NCBI GenBank assembly: GCA_963205185.1
Contig: CAUJHZ010000035.1
Span: forward strand, 1 to 64,000
Direction: 5' to 3'
From: Planctomycetota bacterium
GTDB taxonomy: Bacteria > Planctomycetota > Phycisphaerae > Phycisphaerales > UBA5793
DNA: 64,000 nt
Position 1 is the first letter of the stretch; each line of letters starts with the position of its first letter. Shown here piece after piece: positions 52,303-61,626 of this stretch. The notes beneath the pieces were generated by a model. That model saw only the letters and a list, made by a program, of their open reading frames with translations. It was not told the origin of the DNA and made no database searches. The position numbers and the translations under genes were made by a program.

Positions 52303-54963
52303 ATGTCTTCGCCGCTGACGCAGGACATCGCGTGGCTCAATGCGCGGCTGGATGAAATTGAGGCGGGATCGGCCGATCTTCGCCTCGACGCCATCCGCCG
52401 CGCGGCCGCCGGCATGCTCGAATCGGGCGCGGTGGATCCATCGCTGGCGACGTTCGGCGAGCGCGAGATTCACGCGGCACTCAAACACCTGACCATCCGC
52501 TTTCATCTGCGCAACAAGGCCGAGCAGGTGCAGATCGTGCGCATCAACCGCCGGCGCGAGCAGCAGGCGTCGCCCGGGCAGCCGCGAGCCGAATCGCTCG
52601 ATGAATCGATTCACACCCTCGCGCGGCGGGGCGTGACGCTTGATCAACTTATGGCGACGCTGCGCGGTCTCGACATTCAGCCGACGCTCACGGCCCACCC
52701 CACCGAGTCGCGGCGGCGCAGCATCATGAACAAGCAGGCGCGCATCGCCGATCTGCTTGCAATCAGAAATGCGCCCGACAGCACGCCCACCGAACAGCAG
52801 CGGGCCCGCAGCGCCGTGCGGCAGACGCTGTCGCTGCTTCTGGCGACCGATGAAGTGCGTTCGCGCCGGCTCGATGTGATCGACGAAGTGCGCAACGGCG
52901 TCCACTACCTCGCGGGAACGATCTGGGAGGCGGTGCCCGCGCTCTATCGGGACCTGGCCGACGCGATCGAGCAGTACTATGGCCAATCGCCCGAGTTGCC
53001 GGTCCTGCTGCGCTACCGCACGTGGATCGGCGGAGATCGCGACGGCAATCCGAACGTGACGGCTGACGTGACGCGCCGGGCGCTGGAGGAGATGCGCCGT
53101 GCCGCCGCCGATCGCCACGCGCAGGCGCTCGAACAATTGCGCCAGGAGCTGAGTGTTTCGGATCATCGCGTCCCCATCGCGCCCGAACTGCTCGAATCGA
53201 TCGCGCGCGATGAGCGGGAAGCGCCGCTGGAGCGCAACCTGGTGCGCCATCTCGAGCACGAACCGCTGCGCATCAAGATCCGCCACGTGCTGGTGCGCCT
53301 GAGCCAGCCGCACTACACGGCGGCGGCGCTGGTCGAGGACCTCCTGCTGCTGCAGCGGTCGCTGCGCCACGCGGGTCTTCACGAAGTGGCGGCGCGCGGC
53401 CCGCTGGCCGATGCGATCATCCGCGCCAGGACTTTCGGCCTGCACCTGGCTGCGCTTGACATCCGCCAGCACAGCCGCGTGCACGAAGCCGTCGTGGCGG
53501 AGTTGCTTCGCACCGCCGGCGTTGAGGACGACTACACCGGGCTCGATGAGCCGGCGCGCCTGGCGCTGCTTCGCCGCGAACTGCAGACGGCCCGGCCGCT
53601 GCTGGCGCGAGGCAGCGATCTGTCGCCTCCGGCGCGCGAACTGCTCGATACGCTGCAGGTCGTGGCTGAAGCGGCGGCCCGCGAGCCTGAGTCGATCGGT
53701 TCGTACATCATCAGCATGACGCATGATGTGAGCGATGTGCTTGAAGTGCTCGTTCTGCTGCGCGAGGTTGGACTGTGGACCATCCACGGGCGCCGCGTGC
53801 AGTGCCCGATCGACGTCGCGCCGCTCTTCGAGACCGTCGATGACCTCCGGCGGGCGGCTGATCTGATGCGGGCGCTCATTACCGAACCCGCCTATGCGAG
53901 TCATCTGTCGGCGCGAGGCGCCTTTCAGGAAATCATGCTCGGTTACTCCGACAGCAACAAGGACGGCGGCTACTGGGTCGCCAACTGGCGCCTGCACGTC
54001 GCGCAGGACGAACTTGCCCGCGCGTGCTGCGACGCCAGCGTGTCTTTCCGCTTCTTTCACGGCCGGGGCGGCACGGTGGCGCGCGGCGGCGGGCGGGCCC
54101 ACCGGGCCATCCTCGCCAGCCCGGCCGCCAGCCGCAACGGCCGCATCCGATTCACCGAGCAGGGCGAAGTCATCTCATTCCGCTACGCCATGCCGGCGAT
54201 CGCGCACCGGCACCTCGAACAGATCACCAATGCGATGATCCTGGCTGCGGCGCCTGACAGCGCGGGCGATGCTCGCGACGGCGTCGAGCCAATCATGGAG
54301 CAACTCGCGGCGACGTCGCGCGAGGCCTACCGGCACTTGATCGACGATCCCGGCTTCTGGCCCTGGTTCGTCGAATACTCGCCCGTACTCCACATCGGCG
54401 AGCTGCCCATCGCTTCACGCCCTGTTTCGCGGAGCGGCGGCGATGTGCAGTTCGACAATCTGCGGGCGATCCCGTGGGTGTTCGCCTGGACGCAGATGCG
54501 CTACAACGCGCCCGGCTGGTTCGGCATGGGCAGCGCGTTCGAGAAGTGCGTGCTGCACGACGCGGCGAGACTGGAGCAGTGCCGCGCCGCATATCGAGTC
54601 GGCGGCCTCTTCCGCGCAATGATCGACAACGCGCAGCAGGAAATGGCCCGGGCCCGCCTGGCCGTGGCGCGGTGGTATGCAGGCGGCGACGGCGAGCGCT
54701 TCCACCAGAGCCTGGCGGACGAGTTCAATCGCGCGCGCAGCGCCATTCTGGCCATCACGGGCCAGGCGGCGCTGCTCGACAACAACCCCGTCATCCAGCA
54801 GTCCATCGCCCAGCGCAACGGCGACACGGATGCGATCAACGCCTTGCAGGTCGAGCTGCTCCGCCGCTGGCGCGAGGCCGGGGCGGATGAGAGGCCGGCT
54901 TTGCGCAACGTCATTCTGCTCAGCGTCAACGCGCTGGCCGCCGCGATGCAGAGTACGGGCTAA
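52303..54963 (+). CDS. ppc: Phosphoenolpyruvate carboxylase
   Basis: This 886-residue enzyme adds bicarbonate to PEP to give oxaloacetate and refills the TCA cycle. The catalytic His132 lies in LTAHPTESRRRSI, and the second signature is IMLGYSDSNKDGGYWVANW (about 543-562), with FFHGRGGTVARGGG next to it. YRTWIGGDRDGNPNVTADVT is another invariant block. The protein ends LAAAMQSTG, close to the usual terminal NTG. The Met at 52303 was chosen for the normal family length; the open frame further upstream lies over the lipoprotein gene. Confidence 0.96.
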   Translation: MSSPLTQDIAWLNARLDEIEAGSADLRLDAIRRAAAGMLESGAVDPSLATFGEREIHAALKHLTIRFHLRNKAEQVQIVRINRRREQQASPGQPRAESLDESIHTLARRGVTLDQLMATLRGLDIQPTLTAHPTESRRRSIMNKQARIADLLAIRNAPDSTPTEQQRARSAVRQTLSLLLATDEVRSRRLDVIDEVRNGVHYLAGTIWEAVPALYRDLADAIEQYYGQSPELPVLLRYRTWIGGDRDGNPNVTADVTRRALEEMRRAAADRHAQALEQLRQELSVSDHRVPIAPELLESIARDEREAPLERNLVRHLEHEPLRIKIRHVLVRLSQPHYTAAALVEDLLLLQRSLRHAGLHEVAARGPLADAIIRARTFGLHLAALDIRQHSRVHEAVVAELLRTAGVEDDYTGLDEPARLALLRRELQTARPLLARGSDLSPPARELLDTLQVVAEAAAREPESIGSYIISMTHDVSDVLEVLVLLREVGLWTIHGRRVQCPIDVAPLFETVDDLRRAADLMRALITEPAYASHLSARGAFQEIMLGYSDSNKDGGYWVANWRLHVAQDELARACCDASVSFRFFHGRGGTVARGGGRAHRAILASPAASRNGRIRFTEQGEVISFRYAMPAIAHRHLEQITNAMILAAAPDSAGDARDGVEPIMEQLAATSREAYRHLIDDPGFWPWFVEYSPVLHIGELPIASRPVSRSGGDVQFDNLRAIPWVFAWTQMRYNAPGWFGMGSAFEKCVLHDAARLEQCRAAYRVGGLFRAMIDNAQQEMARARLAVARWYAGGDGERFHQSLADEFNRARSAILAITGQAALLDNNPVIQQSIAQRNGDTDAINALQVELLRRWREAGADERPALRNVILLSVNALAAAMQSTG

Positions 54964-55160
54964 CGCAGCCGGCCCGGCGGCATGGTGGCGCGCTTTGCGT
55001 AGCTATGCCGGAGTGCACGTGACCAACTGTCGCCCTCGCCCGTTCGGCAGGGCGACGCAGAACCGAAGCCTTGCCGCCCAACCCTGCGGCCGCCCGCGCT
55101 GCGTGCGCAAGGCGCACGACGGACCCTACGATTGCACACCCGCTCGCCGGAGTGTCAATA

Positions 55161-56147
55161 GTGGATGTTGAATCGAAATCAGGTTCCAGCCGTGTCGCCG
55201 TCATCGGCATGGGCCGCGTAGGCGTCGCCTCCGCATACGCCATGCTCATCCAGGGCGTGGCGGACCAACTCGTGCTCATCGATGTCGATGCGCCCAAACG
55301 ACACGCCGAGGCGCTTGATCTCAAGCACGGCCTGACCTTTGTTCCGACCTGCGACGTCGTCGAAGGCGATCTCGATGCGGCGGCGGACAGCGACATCGTC
55401 GTCATCACGGCCGGCGTGAAGCAGAAGCCGGGCCAGAGCCGGCTCGATCTGGCGGAGACCAACGCGGCGATGCTGCGCGACATGATTCCGCGCGTCGTTG
55501 AAGCCGCTCCGCACTCGATCATCCTCATGGTGACCAACCCCGTGGACGTGATGACGATGGTGGCGCAGACCATCGCCGCGCCGCTCGGATTTGCGCCGGG
55601 CAGATTGATCGCTTCGGGCACGGTCCTCGACTCCTCGCGCTTCCGCTCGCTTCTGGCGGCGCGCCTCGACGTGGCGGTGAGCAGCGTGCACGCGTCGATC
55701 GTCGGCGAGCACGGCGACTCGAGCCTGCCGCTGTGGACTTCGGCCACCGTCGGCCACACCCCGCTGCACCTCTATGAGCCGCGCGGCAAGCGGCCGCTGA
55801 ACGTGCGCGATCGCGTGAGCATCTTCGAATCGGTGCGCGGCGCGGCGCAGGAGATCATCGCGGGCAAAGGCGCGACCGATTCGGCGATCGGCCTGACCGT
55901 GGCGAGATTGTGCCGGGCGATTCTGCGCGATGAGAAGGCCGTGCTGACGGTGGGCAGCGTTCACGAGCAGGCGCCGCCGGGCGTGGTGATGGATAGGCCG
56001 ACGTGCTTTTCCCTGCCGAGCGTCGTGGGCCGCGACGGCGTGAATCGAGTCGTGCTCGAAGTGCCGATGAACGATGCCGAGAAGGCAGGTCTGAGTGAGA
56101 GCGTGCGGGTGATCCACGAGGCGTACGGGCGGGTGGCAAAATCCTGA
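55161..56147 (+). CDS. ldh: L-lactate dehydrogenase
   Basis: This 328-residue NAD-dependent enzyme interconverts pyruvate and lactate. The Rossmann motif is VAVIGMGRVGVASAYAML. The loop GVKQKPGQSRLDL has Gln rather than Arg at the position that separates lactate from malate dehydrogenase. NPVDVMT and the catalytic His184 in GEHGDS follow. The GTG at 55161 has GGAG eight bases before it and gives the normal N-terminus; an ATG at 55071 would add 30 residues. With PEP carboxylase next to it, this region handles the PEP/pyruvate node, although the gap of about 200 bases suggests separate promoters. Confidence 0.92.
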   Translation: MDVESKSGSSRVAVIGMGRVGVASAYAMLIQGVADQLVLIDVDAPKRHAEALDLKHGLTFVPTCDVVEGDLDAAADSDIVVITAGVKQKPGQSRLDLAETNAAMLRDMIPRVVEAAPHSIILMVTNPVDVMTMVAQTIAAPLGFAPGRLIASGTVLDSSRFRSLLAARLDVAVSSVHASIVGEHGDSSLPLWTSATVGHTPLHLYEPRGKRPLNVRDRVSIFESVRGAAQEIIAGKGATDSAIGLTVARLCRAILRDEKAVLTVGSVHEQAPPGVVMDRPTCFSLPSVVGRDGVNRVVLEVPMNDAEKAGLSESVRVIHEAYGRVAKS

Positions 56148-56150
56148 GAG

Positions 56151-56571
56151 GGCTCACGCAGAGGCGCGCCGCAGAGAAGGTCCGAGTCGCGCGCATGAGG
56201 GAGCGCGCTGGATGAACGATGTTCAGTAGCCTGACAAGTGGACTGCACTCGCCGCCGTGCATCATCGGATTATCGATCATTGGGATCATGATCGCGATTT
56301 CATCGCATTACGCTCGCGGCCGCATCGCCTTGTTCTGGTTAGCGGTCTGCGTGTTGATCACGCCGCTGTACGGCTACTTGACGTGGGTTGGATTACACCT
56401 TCCCAGGAATCCTGCAAAGTCGGCCTTCGCCTTCAGGAATCAATCGTGGTCGATGTGGTTCAGCGTGCTCGCCCTGTTCATCATCGTTTCGCAAGGCATC
56501 ATCGAGGGTGGCTGGCGACGCAAACGAGCGAAGTGATCTCGCTCCGCGGCCGCCGCGCCTCTGCGTGAGCC
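56151..56571. repeat. 18-bp inverted repeat flanking a small membrane-protein gene
   Basis: The 18 bases at 56151-56168 are exactly repeated in reverse complement at 56554-56571. They enclose the gene at 56219-56536. The arms contain CTCTGCGTGAGC, which resembles intergenic repeats seen in many environmental genomes. No target-site duplication was found at the borders. Confidence 0.8.
56219..56536 (+). CDS. Small three-helix membrane protein
   Basis: This 105-residue protein has three hydrophobic segments at about 13-30, 37-57 and 80-98 and a basic C-terminus (RRKRAK). I recognise no family. It has no strong ribosome site, and its codon use is less GC-biased than its neighbours. It lies between inverted repeats. 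It is either a small transferred gene or a weakly expressed local one. Confidence 0.5.
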   Translation: MFSSLTSGLHSPPCIIGLSIIGIMIAISSHYARGRIALFWLAVCVLITPLYGYLTWVGLHLPRNPAKSAFAFRNQSWSMWFSVLALFIIVSQGIIEGGWRRKRAK

Positions 56572-56620
56572 GTCCGCCCGGGCTAAGATCGGCTTCAGGG
56601 GTTTTGAATCAGCGCCGGCC

Positions 56621-57664
56621 ATGCCCAGCACCGCCAATCTCACCATTGCCGTCTACAGCGAGTCGTCAGGCTGGAAGTTGCCTGCGGCGCTCGTCGAGCA
56701 GATCGCCGGGGTCAGCTCGGCCGTGCGCGTCCGGCCGGTTGACAGCCGGGCCGAGCTGCTCACGCTGCTGCCCGAGACGCATTACCTCGTCGGGTTTCCG
56801 CTGAGCGACGAGGATTTTTACCGCCACGGCCGCAGCCTGCGGTGGATCCAGCTCACCAGCACCACGCCCGAACTTCGCGTCGAACTGCCGCGACTGACGG
56901 CTTCAAACGTGCGGCTGTGCACGGCGTCCTCCATCCAGGCCGCGCAGCGGGCCGAGCACGCGGTGATGCTCATTCTCGCGCTGGTGCGGCGGCTCAACGA
57001 CGCGTTCAGCGCCCAACTCGATCACACCTGGGCGAGTCACGAGTTGTCGAGATCGATCGCGGATCTGGAGGGGATGACGGTCGGCATCATCGGCATGGGC
57101 ACGCTGGGCCGGGCCATCGCCAAGCGCCTGCGCCCGTTCGATGTGGAGATCATCGCGACGCTGGGAGATCTGGAGAATCCGCTGAGCGGGGTCGATGAGA
57201 TGCTGCCGCCCGAGCGGATGGATGAACTCATCGGCCGAAGCGACGTGATCGTGCTCGCGGTGCCGCCCACGGCGGTGCGAAACGTGGTGCTGAACCGGGC
57301 GCTGCTCGAAAACTGTCAGAAGTCCGCGTTTCTCGTCAATGTCAGCCACAACCGCGTGTGCGATGACGCGGCGCTGGCCGAGATGCTCTCGCGGCATCGG
57401 CTGGCGGGCGCGGGGCTCGATTCGTTTGAATCGGCGCCGCTGCCCGAGAGTTCGCCGCTTTGGCGCATGACGAATGTGATCATTACCCCGCGCGTCGCCA
57501 GCGTGAGCCCGCGCTACTGGGAGCGTGCGACGAACATCGTCTGCGAAAACCTGCGGCGGCTGCTCGACGGTCAGCCGCTTATCGATGAATGGACCGCCGA
57601 AGACGGCCGGGAGCAGACCGCGCCGCCGGCGGCCGAGCCCTCTGCTGAACACGCGTCCACATGA
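56621..57664 (+). CDS. D-2-hydroxyacid dehydrogenase homologue with altered active site
   Basis: This 347-residue protein has the D-2-hydroxyacid dehydrogenase plan: a substrate domain, then the NAD domain with GMTVGIIGMGTLGRAIAKRL. In the family, an Arg in N-x-x-R-G, a Glu, and a His in T-P-H form the active site. Here the first motif is NVSHNR with His243 in place of Arg, Glu270 (LDSFESAPLP) is kept, and the last motif is TPRVAS with Arg291 in place of His. The NAD fold looks intact. It may have a changed activity or be a binding protein. Its stop overlaps the methyltransferase start by four bases. Confidence 0.82.
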   Translation: MPSTANLTIAVYSESSGWKLPAALVEQIAGVSSAVRVRPVDSRAELLTLLPETHYLVGFPLSDEDFYRHGRSLRWIQLTSTTPELRVELPRLTASNVRLCTASSIQAAQRAEHAVMLILALVRRLNDAFSAQLDHTWASHELSRSIADLEGMTVGIIGMGTLGRAIAKRLRPFDVEIIATLGDLENPLSGVDEMLPPERMDELIGRSDVIVLAVPPTAVRNVVLNRALLENCQKSAFLVNVSHNRVCDDAALAEMLSRHRLAGAGLDSFESAPLPESSPLWRMTNVIITPRVASVSPRYWERATNIVCENLRRLLDGQPLIDEWTAEDGREQTAPPAAEPSAEHAST

Positions 57665-58491
57665 GCACGCCGCGCGAACAAAACGAGTACGTGCTTGGAA
57701 CGCAGGACGCCGAACTGCTGCGGCTAGGCTTTCAGCATCGCCTCTGGTCGCGGCAGGCGGCCGAGGCGTGGGAGGCGGCGCAGTTCCGCCCGGGTCAGCA
57801 CCTCCTCGACGTTGGTTGCGGCCCGGGCTATGCCACGACGGATCTGGCCCAACTCGTCGGCGCCAAGGGCCGCGTGCTCGGCATCGATACGTCCGAGCGC
57901 TTCATCAGCTATCTGCGAGCACGCGTCGCGGCAAACGGGATGACACAGGTTGAGGCGGCGGTCGGCGACGTGCAGGCCATGAATCTGCCCGAGGCGTCGT
58001 TCGACGGGGCGTACGCGCGCTGGGTGCTGTGTTTCGTCAGCCAGCCGGAGAAGGTCGTGCGCGGCGTGGCGCAGGCGCTCAAGCCGGGGGGCATGTTCGT
58101 GCTGCAGGATTACTACTACTACCGCGGTCTGGCGATCTGCCCGAGCAAGCCGGTCGTGCGCAAGGTCGTCGAAGCCGTGGATCAGAGTTGGCGCATGCGC
58201 GGCGGCGACCCGGACATCGGCAAGCGCCTGCCCAAGATGCTCAAGCAGGCGGGGTTGGAAATCGTGCGCATCGAACCGCTGGTGCGGGCGGCGCGGCCGG
58301 AGACGGCGCTGTGGCAGTGGCCGACGACGTTTTTTGTCAATTACCTGCCCGTGCTCATCGAGATGGGCCTGATCACCCGGGCCGAAGCGGATGAGTGGAA
58401 TGAGCACTGGACCGACTGCACCGCAGACCCCGCCAGCGCGTTCCTCACGCCGCCGATGCTGAGCATTGTGGCTCAGCGCGTCGAAGCGTAA
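57661..58491 (+). CDS. Class I SAM-dependent methyltransferase
   Basis: This 276-residue methyltransferase of the Methyltransf_11/UbiE-like type has motif I HLLDVGCGPGYATTDLA (about 43-59), the acidic end of strand 2 in VLGIDTSERFI, motif post-I GDVQAMNLPEASFDGAYARW and VAQALKPGGMFVLQDYY. The substrate is unknown. It is coupled to the dehydrogenase homologue through an ATGA overlap and followed 37 bases later by rsmD. Confidence 0.88.
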   Translation: MSTPREQNEYVLGTQDAELLRLGFQHRLWSRQAAEAWEAAQFRPGQHLLDVGCGPGYATTDLAQLVGAKGRVLGIDTSERFISYLRARVAANGMTQVEAAVGDVQAMNLPEASFDGAYARWVLCFVSQPEKVVRGVAQALKPGGMFVLQDYYYYRGLAICPSKPVVRKVVEAVDQSWRMRGGDPDIGKRLPKMLKQAGLEIVRIEPLVRAARPETALWQWPTTFFVNYLPVLIEMGLITRAEADEWNEHWTDCTADPASAFLTPPMLSIVAQRVEA

Positions 58492-58528
58492 GCGGCTCTG
58501 GCGGCCGGAGCACGGAGAAGTCGAACAC

Positions 58529-59125
58529 ATGCGCATCATCGCCGGAGAGTTTCGCAGCCGCCACCTCGCCTCGCCGCCCGGGCACATTCCGACGCGGCCG
58601 ATTACCGATCGCGTGAAGGAGGCGATGTTCAACCTGCTGCGCGGCCACTTCGAGGATGTGCCGGTGGTGGACTGTTTCGCGGGCGCGGGCGGTATCGGAC
58701 TCGAAGCGATCAGCCGCGGCGCGGCGCACTGCCTGTTTGTCGAGCAAAGCCGGGTCTGCGCCAAGACCCTCACGAGCAACATCGAGTCGCTCGGAGTTCA
58801 GGATCGGTGCGACGTGGTCATCGGCGATGCGCTGAGCCCGGCCTTGCCGACGCGCCTGCGCAAGTCCCCGCACGTGATCTTTCTCGATCCGCCTTATGCG
58901 CTCACGGAAGATCCGGCGCAGCAGGCCCGTTTGCTCGATCAGATGGCGAGGCTGGCGGCGCACATGGACGCCTCGGGCTACCTGGTGGTGCGCACCGCGT
59001 GGCCGTTCCAGGACGCCCGGCTGGAGCATCCGCAACTGCTCGGGCCCGAAACGCACGAGTACAACAGCATGGCCATCCACCTGTTCCAACCCGCCGCGGC
59101 GCAGGGGCCCGTCACATCTCCATGA
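58529..59125 (+). CDS. rsmD: 16S rRNA (guanine966-N2)-methyltransferase
   Basis: This 198-residue enzyme methylates G966 of 16S rRNA. It begins with the family start MRIIAGEFRSRHLASPPG and TRPITDRVKEAMFNLL. Motif I is VVDCFAGAGGIGLEAISRGA, and the catalytic motif is IFLDPPYAL. The Met at 58529 was chosen because the family starts with MRIIxG. Its end overlaps the convergent apt gene by 14 bases. Confidence 0.93.
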   Translation: MRIIAGEFRSRHLASPPGHIPTRPITDRVKEAMFNLLRGHFEDVPVVDCFAGAGGIGLEAISRGAAHCLFVEQSRVCAKTLTSNIESLGVQDRCDVVIGDALSPALPTRLRKSPHVIFLDPPYALTEDPAQQARLLDQMARLAAHMDASGYLVVRTAWPFQDARLEHPQLLGPETHEYNSMAIHLFQPAAAQGPVTSP

Positions 59126-59645
59126 CGGCGTGCACGAGGCCGGGATCGTCGAGCAGGTTGCGGCCTCTGAGTTCGACGAGTTCGATGAGTACGGCGATTG
59201 CGACGATCTCTGCGTCGAGCCGGCGGATGAGATCGCAGGACGCTTTGAGCGTGCCGCCGGTGGCGAGCAGGTCATCCACGAGCACGACGCGTTCGCCGGG
59301 CTTGAGCGAATCGACGTGGACTTCGACAGTGTCCTTGCCGTATTCGAGGCCGTAGGCGACCTGGTGCGTGGCTCGCGGGAGCTTGCCGGCTTTGCGGATG
59401 GGTACGAAGCCGCATGACAACGCCTGGGCGATGGCGGTGCCGAAGATGAAGCCGCGCGACTCGGTGCCGACCACGGCGTCGATACCCTGGCCGCGGAAGG
59501 GGTTGGCCATCAATTCGACGGCCAGCGCGAGGCCTCCCGGATCGCGCAGCAGCGGCGTGATGTCCTTGAAGAGGATTCCCGGGATTGGGTAGTCCGGCAC
59601 GTCGCGGATGAGCGAACGAAGATCAAGCATGGCAGGCTCGGACAT
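59112..59645 (-). CDS. apt: Adenine phosphoribosyltransferase
   Basis: This 177-residue enzyme salvages adenine to AMP with PRPP. Family features are DYPIPGILFKDITPLL near the start, VVGTESRGFIFG, FVPIRKAGKLP and the PRPP motif VVLVDDLLATGGT. Length is typical. It is convergent with rsmD. A palindrome (59715-59755) lies upstream, between apt and the end of the protease gene. Confidence 0.96.
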   Translation of the reverse strand: MSEPAMLDLRSLIRDVPDYPIPGILFKDITPLLRDPGGLALAVELMANPFRGQGIDAVVGTESRGFIFGTAIAQALSCGFVPIRKAGKLPRATHQVAYGLEYGKDTVEVHVDSLKPGERVVLVDDLLATGGTLKASCDLIRRLDAEIVAIAVLIELVELRGRNLLDDPGLVHAVMEM

Positions 59646-59714
59646 GAGCGCAGTGTAGCCGCGCAGCGGGGGAGGTGCGAGACGTCGGCAGTTGCGACTC
59701 CAGCAGCGTTAGGA

Positions 59715-59755
59715 AACGATCCTTTCCTTGGCCAGTGCGGTGTGAAAGGATCGTT
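59715..59755. repeat. 12-bp inverted repeat upstream of apt
   Basis: AACGATCCTTTC at 59715-59726 and its exact reverse complement at 59744-59755 have 17 bases between them. It lies 70 bases before the apt start and 35 bases past the stop of the gene at 59790, both on the minus strand. It may be a terminator of the latter (no T-tract) or an operator. Confidence 0.45.
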
Positions 59756-59789
59756 GCGCAGGGGCGCGAGGTGATTCCCAAGGTTCGGC

Positions 59790-61451
59790 TCACCGGCCAG
59801 AAACCGGCGCCGAAGCGCAGGCGTCCGCCACCGCACCGTCTCCGTCCGTCGCAGTTACGTACACCTTGACCCACTGGGCCGCCGGGTTCGCCAGCACTTC
59901 GCGCGGCAGTTCGGCCGTGAAGCGGCCGACGTCGTCGAGCGATACGGTGGTGCGCCAGAGCACCTTGTCGTTGGCAAGTTCGTAGTTGCTCGCGAGCACG
60001 GCGTCGAGCACTTCGCCGCCCACGCCCGCAGCCAGGCGCATCTCGCTCAGGCGCGGAATCGTCTCGCGGCGCGTTTCAATGGTGATAATCGCTTCGCCGC
60101 TGCGGGCTCCTGCAACGCGGCCTCCGGCGCTGGCGGTGGCTGCGTCGAACTTCCACTGGGCCACTTCGGCCGGCGGATAGGCGATGCGCGTCGCCGGGTC
60201 GCCCAGCAGGCCGTATATGCTCACGTGCATGAGCCGCAACTGGGCCGGCGTGCTCTTCCACTTCATCGCCACGGCGATGGGCGCGGCGAGCCCTTCGAGT
60301 TGACGATCAATCTCATCCGGCTCAGCCAGTTGGCGCATCGCGGCCAGGTGCGCTGCGCCCACCGTGGCGCGGCGGCGCTCGCACAACTGCTGCGTGAATC
60401 CCTTCTGCACGAGCGCGTTGGCGTAAGGATGGCTGATGCGCGTCGCGGCGATCACGGCGACCGGCCCGTTGCCGTTGAACAGCATCATCTCGCCCAGCCC
60501 CCGGCGACCGGCCGGGAGATCGACGCGACCTGTCCAGCAGGCGACAAGCAGAGCGATGGGCAGGCGGTTGCCGCTACCCCGCAGGTGGTGCAGCGATTCA
60601 ATGTTGCACACGTCGTAGCGGTTGAGCCCGACGGTGAAGCGATCGAGCATGTCGATCTGGCCGTGGCCCATGTAGTTGACGAGCAGCGCGCCTTCGCTGA
60701 GTCGATCGAGCACCACCTCGCTGAACCGGCCTGGTGGGGCGCAGTACGGCGAGCGCGGATTGGCGTAGGTCATGCTGACGTCGAAGTCGTAAGGCACGAT
60801 CTGATCGACCATGTTGATGAACAGGCGCTCGAGCAAGGCGTCGATCGCGCCGAAGCCGCCTTCGCCGGCAAGGTAATTCAATCGGCGGCGCCACGGACCG
60901 CCGGGCGACTGTGTTTCATAGCGCTTCACCTTGTCGAGCGCGGCGAGCGCTTCGGCGGCGCTGCGGGCCGGGATGCGGCCGAGCGGGAAGTCGGGCAGGT
61001 CATCGAGATCGTCGGCGAGTTGATACGGCAGGTCGGTGGCGATGTCGGCCAGTCCGTCGCGGCCGATGAGATCGGCGTCGGTCTGCGGCCGATGCCAGGT
61101 GGGGATGACTGGTTGCCCATCGCCAGCGGCCACCGGACCGAGCAGGAGCACGGCGAAGTCGCGCGGCGCGGTGCCGGAAGCCGGCGCCGATGCAAAGTGA
61201 CGACGCAGTTGAGCCTGGATGGCGTTGGCGCGTTCCTCGGGCGATGCGCCTGCAGGCGCCAGCGAGCCGGCGTCAAGGGTCTGCACCCGCCAGCCGGTGC
61301 TGCGGCGGTACTCGGCCCACCGCTGCGCGGCGTCGACGAGTGGGGCGGGGTGCACGACCAGCCAGGTTCGTTCGGTTTGTGCCGCAGCGGGCGCCGCCTG
61401 CGCAAGCACCAGCGCCACAACCAGGATCAGGATTTGTCTCAAAGCAGCCAC
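59790..61451 (-). CDS. Secreted gingipain-like cysteine protease (C25 type)
   Basis: From the GTG at 61451 the protein has 553 residues with a leader (ILILVVALVLAQAAPAAAQ). The central region resembles peptidase C25: the catalytic His lies in LLVNYMGHGQID and the Cys in PIALLVACWTGRVD, with VAVIAATRISHPY and LLGDPATRI further on. A C-terminal beta domain (about 430-553) is immunoglobulin-like. No ribosome site clearly fixes the start; the frame opens at a GTG at 61547, which would put 32 residues before the leader. It probably works outside the cell; the target is unknown. Confidence 0.78.
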   Translation of the reverse strand: MAALRQILILVVALVLAQAAPAAAQTERTWLVVHPAPLVDAAQRWAEYRRSTGWRVQTLDAGSLAPAGASPEERANAIQAQLRRHFASAPASGTAPRDFAVLLLGPVAAGDGQPVIPTWHRPQTDADLIGRDGLADIATDLPYQLADDLDDLPDFPLGRIPARSAAEALAALDKVKRYETQSPGGPWRRRLNYLAGEGGFGAIDALLERLFINMVDQIVPYDFDVSMTYANPRSPYCAPPGRFSEVVLDRLSEGALLVNYMGHGQIDMLDRFTVGLNRYDVCNIESLHHLRGSGNRLPIALLVACWTGRVDLPAGRRGLGEMMLFNGNGPVAVIAATRISHPYANALVQKGFTQQLCERRRATVGAAHLAAMRQLAEPDEIDRQLEGLAAPIAVAMKWKSTPAQLRLMHVSIYGLLGDPATRIAYPPAEVAQWKFDAATASAGGRVAGARSGEAIITIETRRETIPRLSEMRLAAGVGGEVLDAVLASNYELANDKVLWRTTVSLDDVGRFTAELPREVLANPAAQWVKVYVTATDGDGAVADACASAPVSGR

Positions 61452-61626
61452 TTCGCTCGGAGGATAGACGCGCCTCGCGGCGTTCACCGCCCGCTGCAGC
61501 GGGGCTTTTCCCAACTCCAGTGGACTTTTCAAAAATCGTTTGCCCACTCGTCCGGGCGGGGCCGAGTGAAGTGTGGAGGCGAAACTCCACCCGCATCAAC
61601 ACCCCCTTGACCAGGAGTAACCGATC

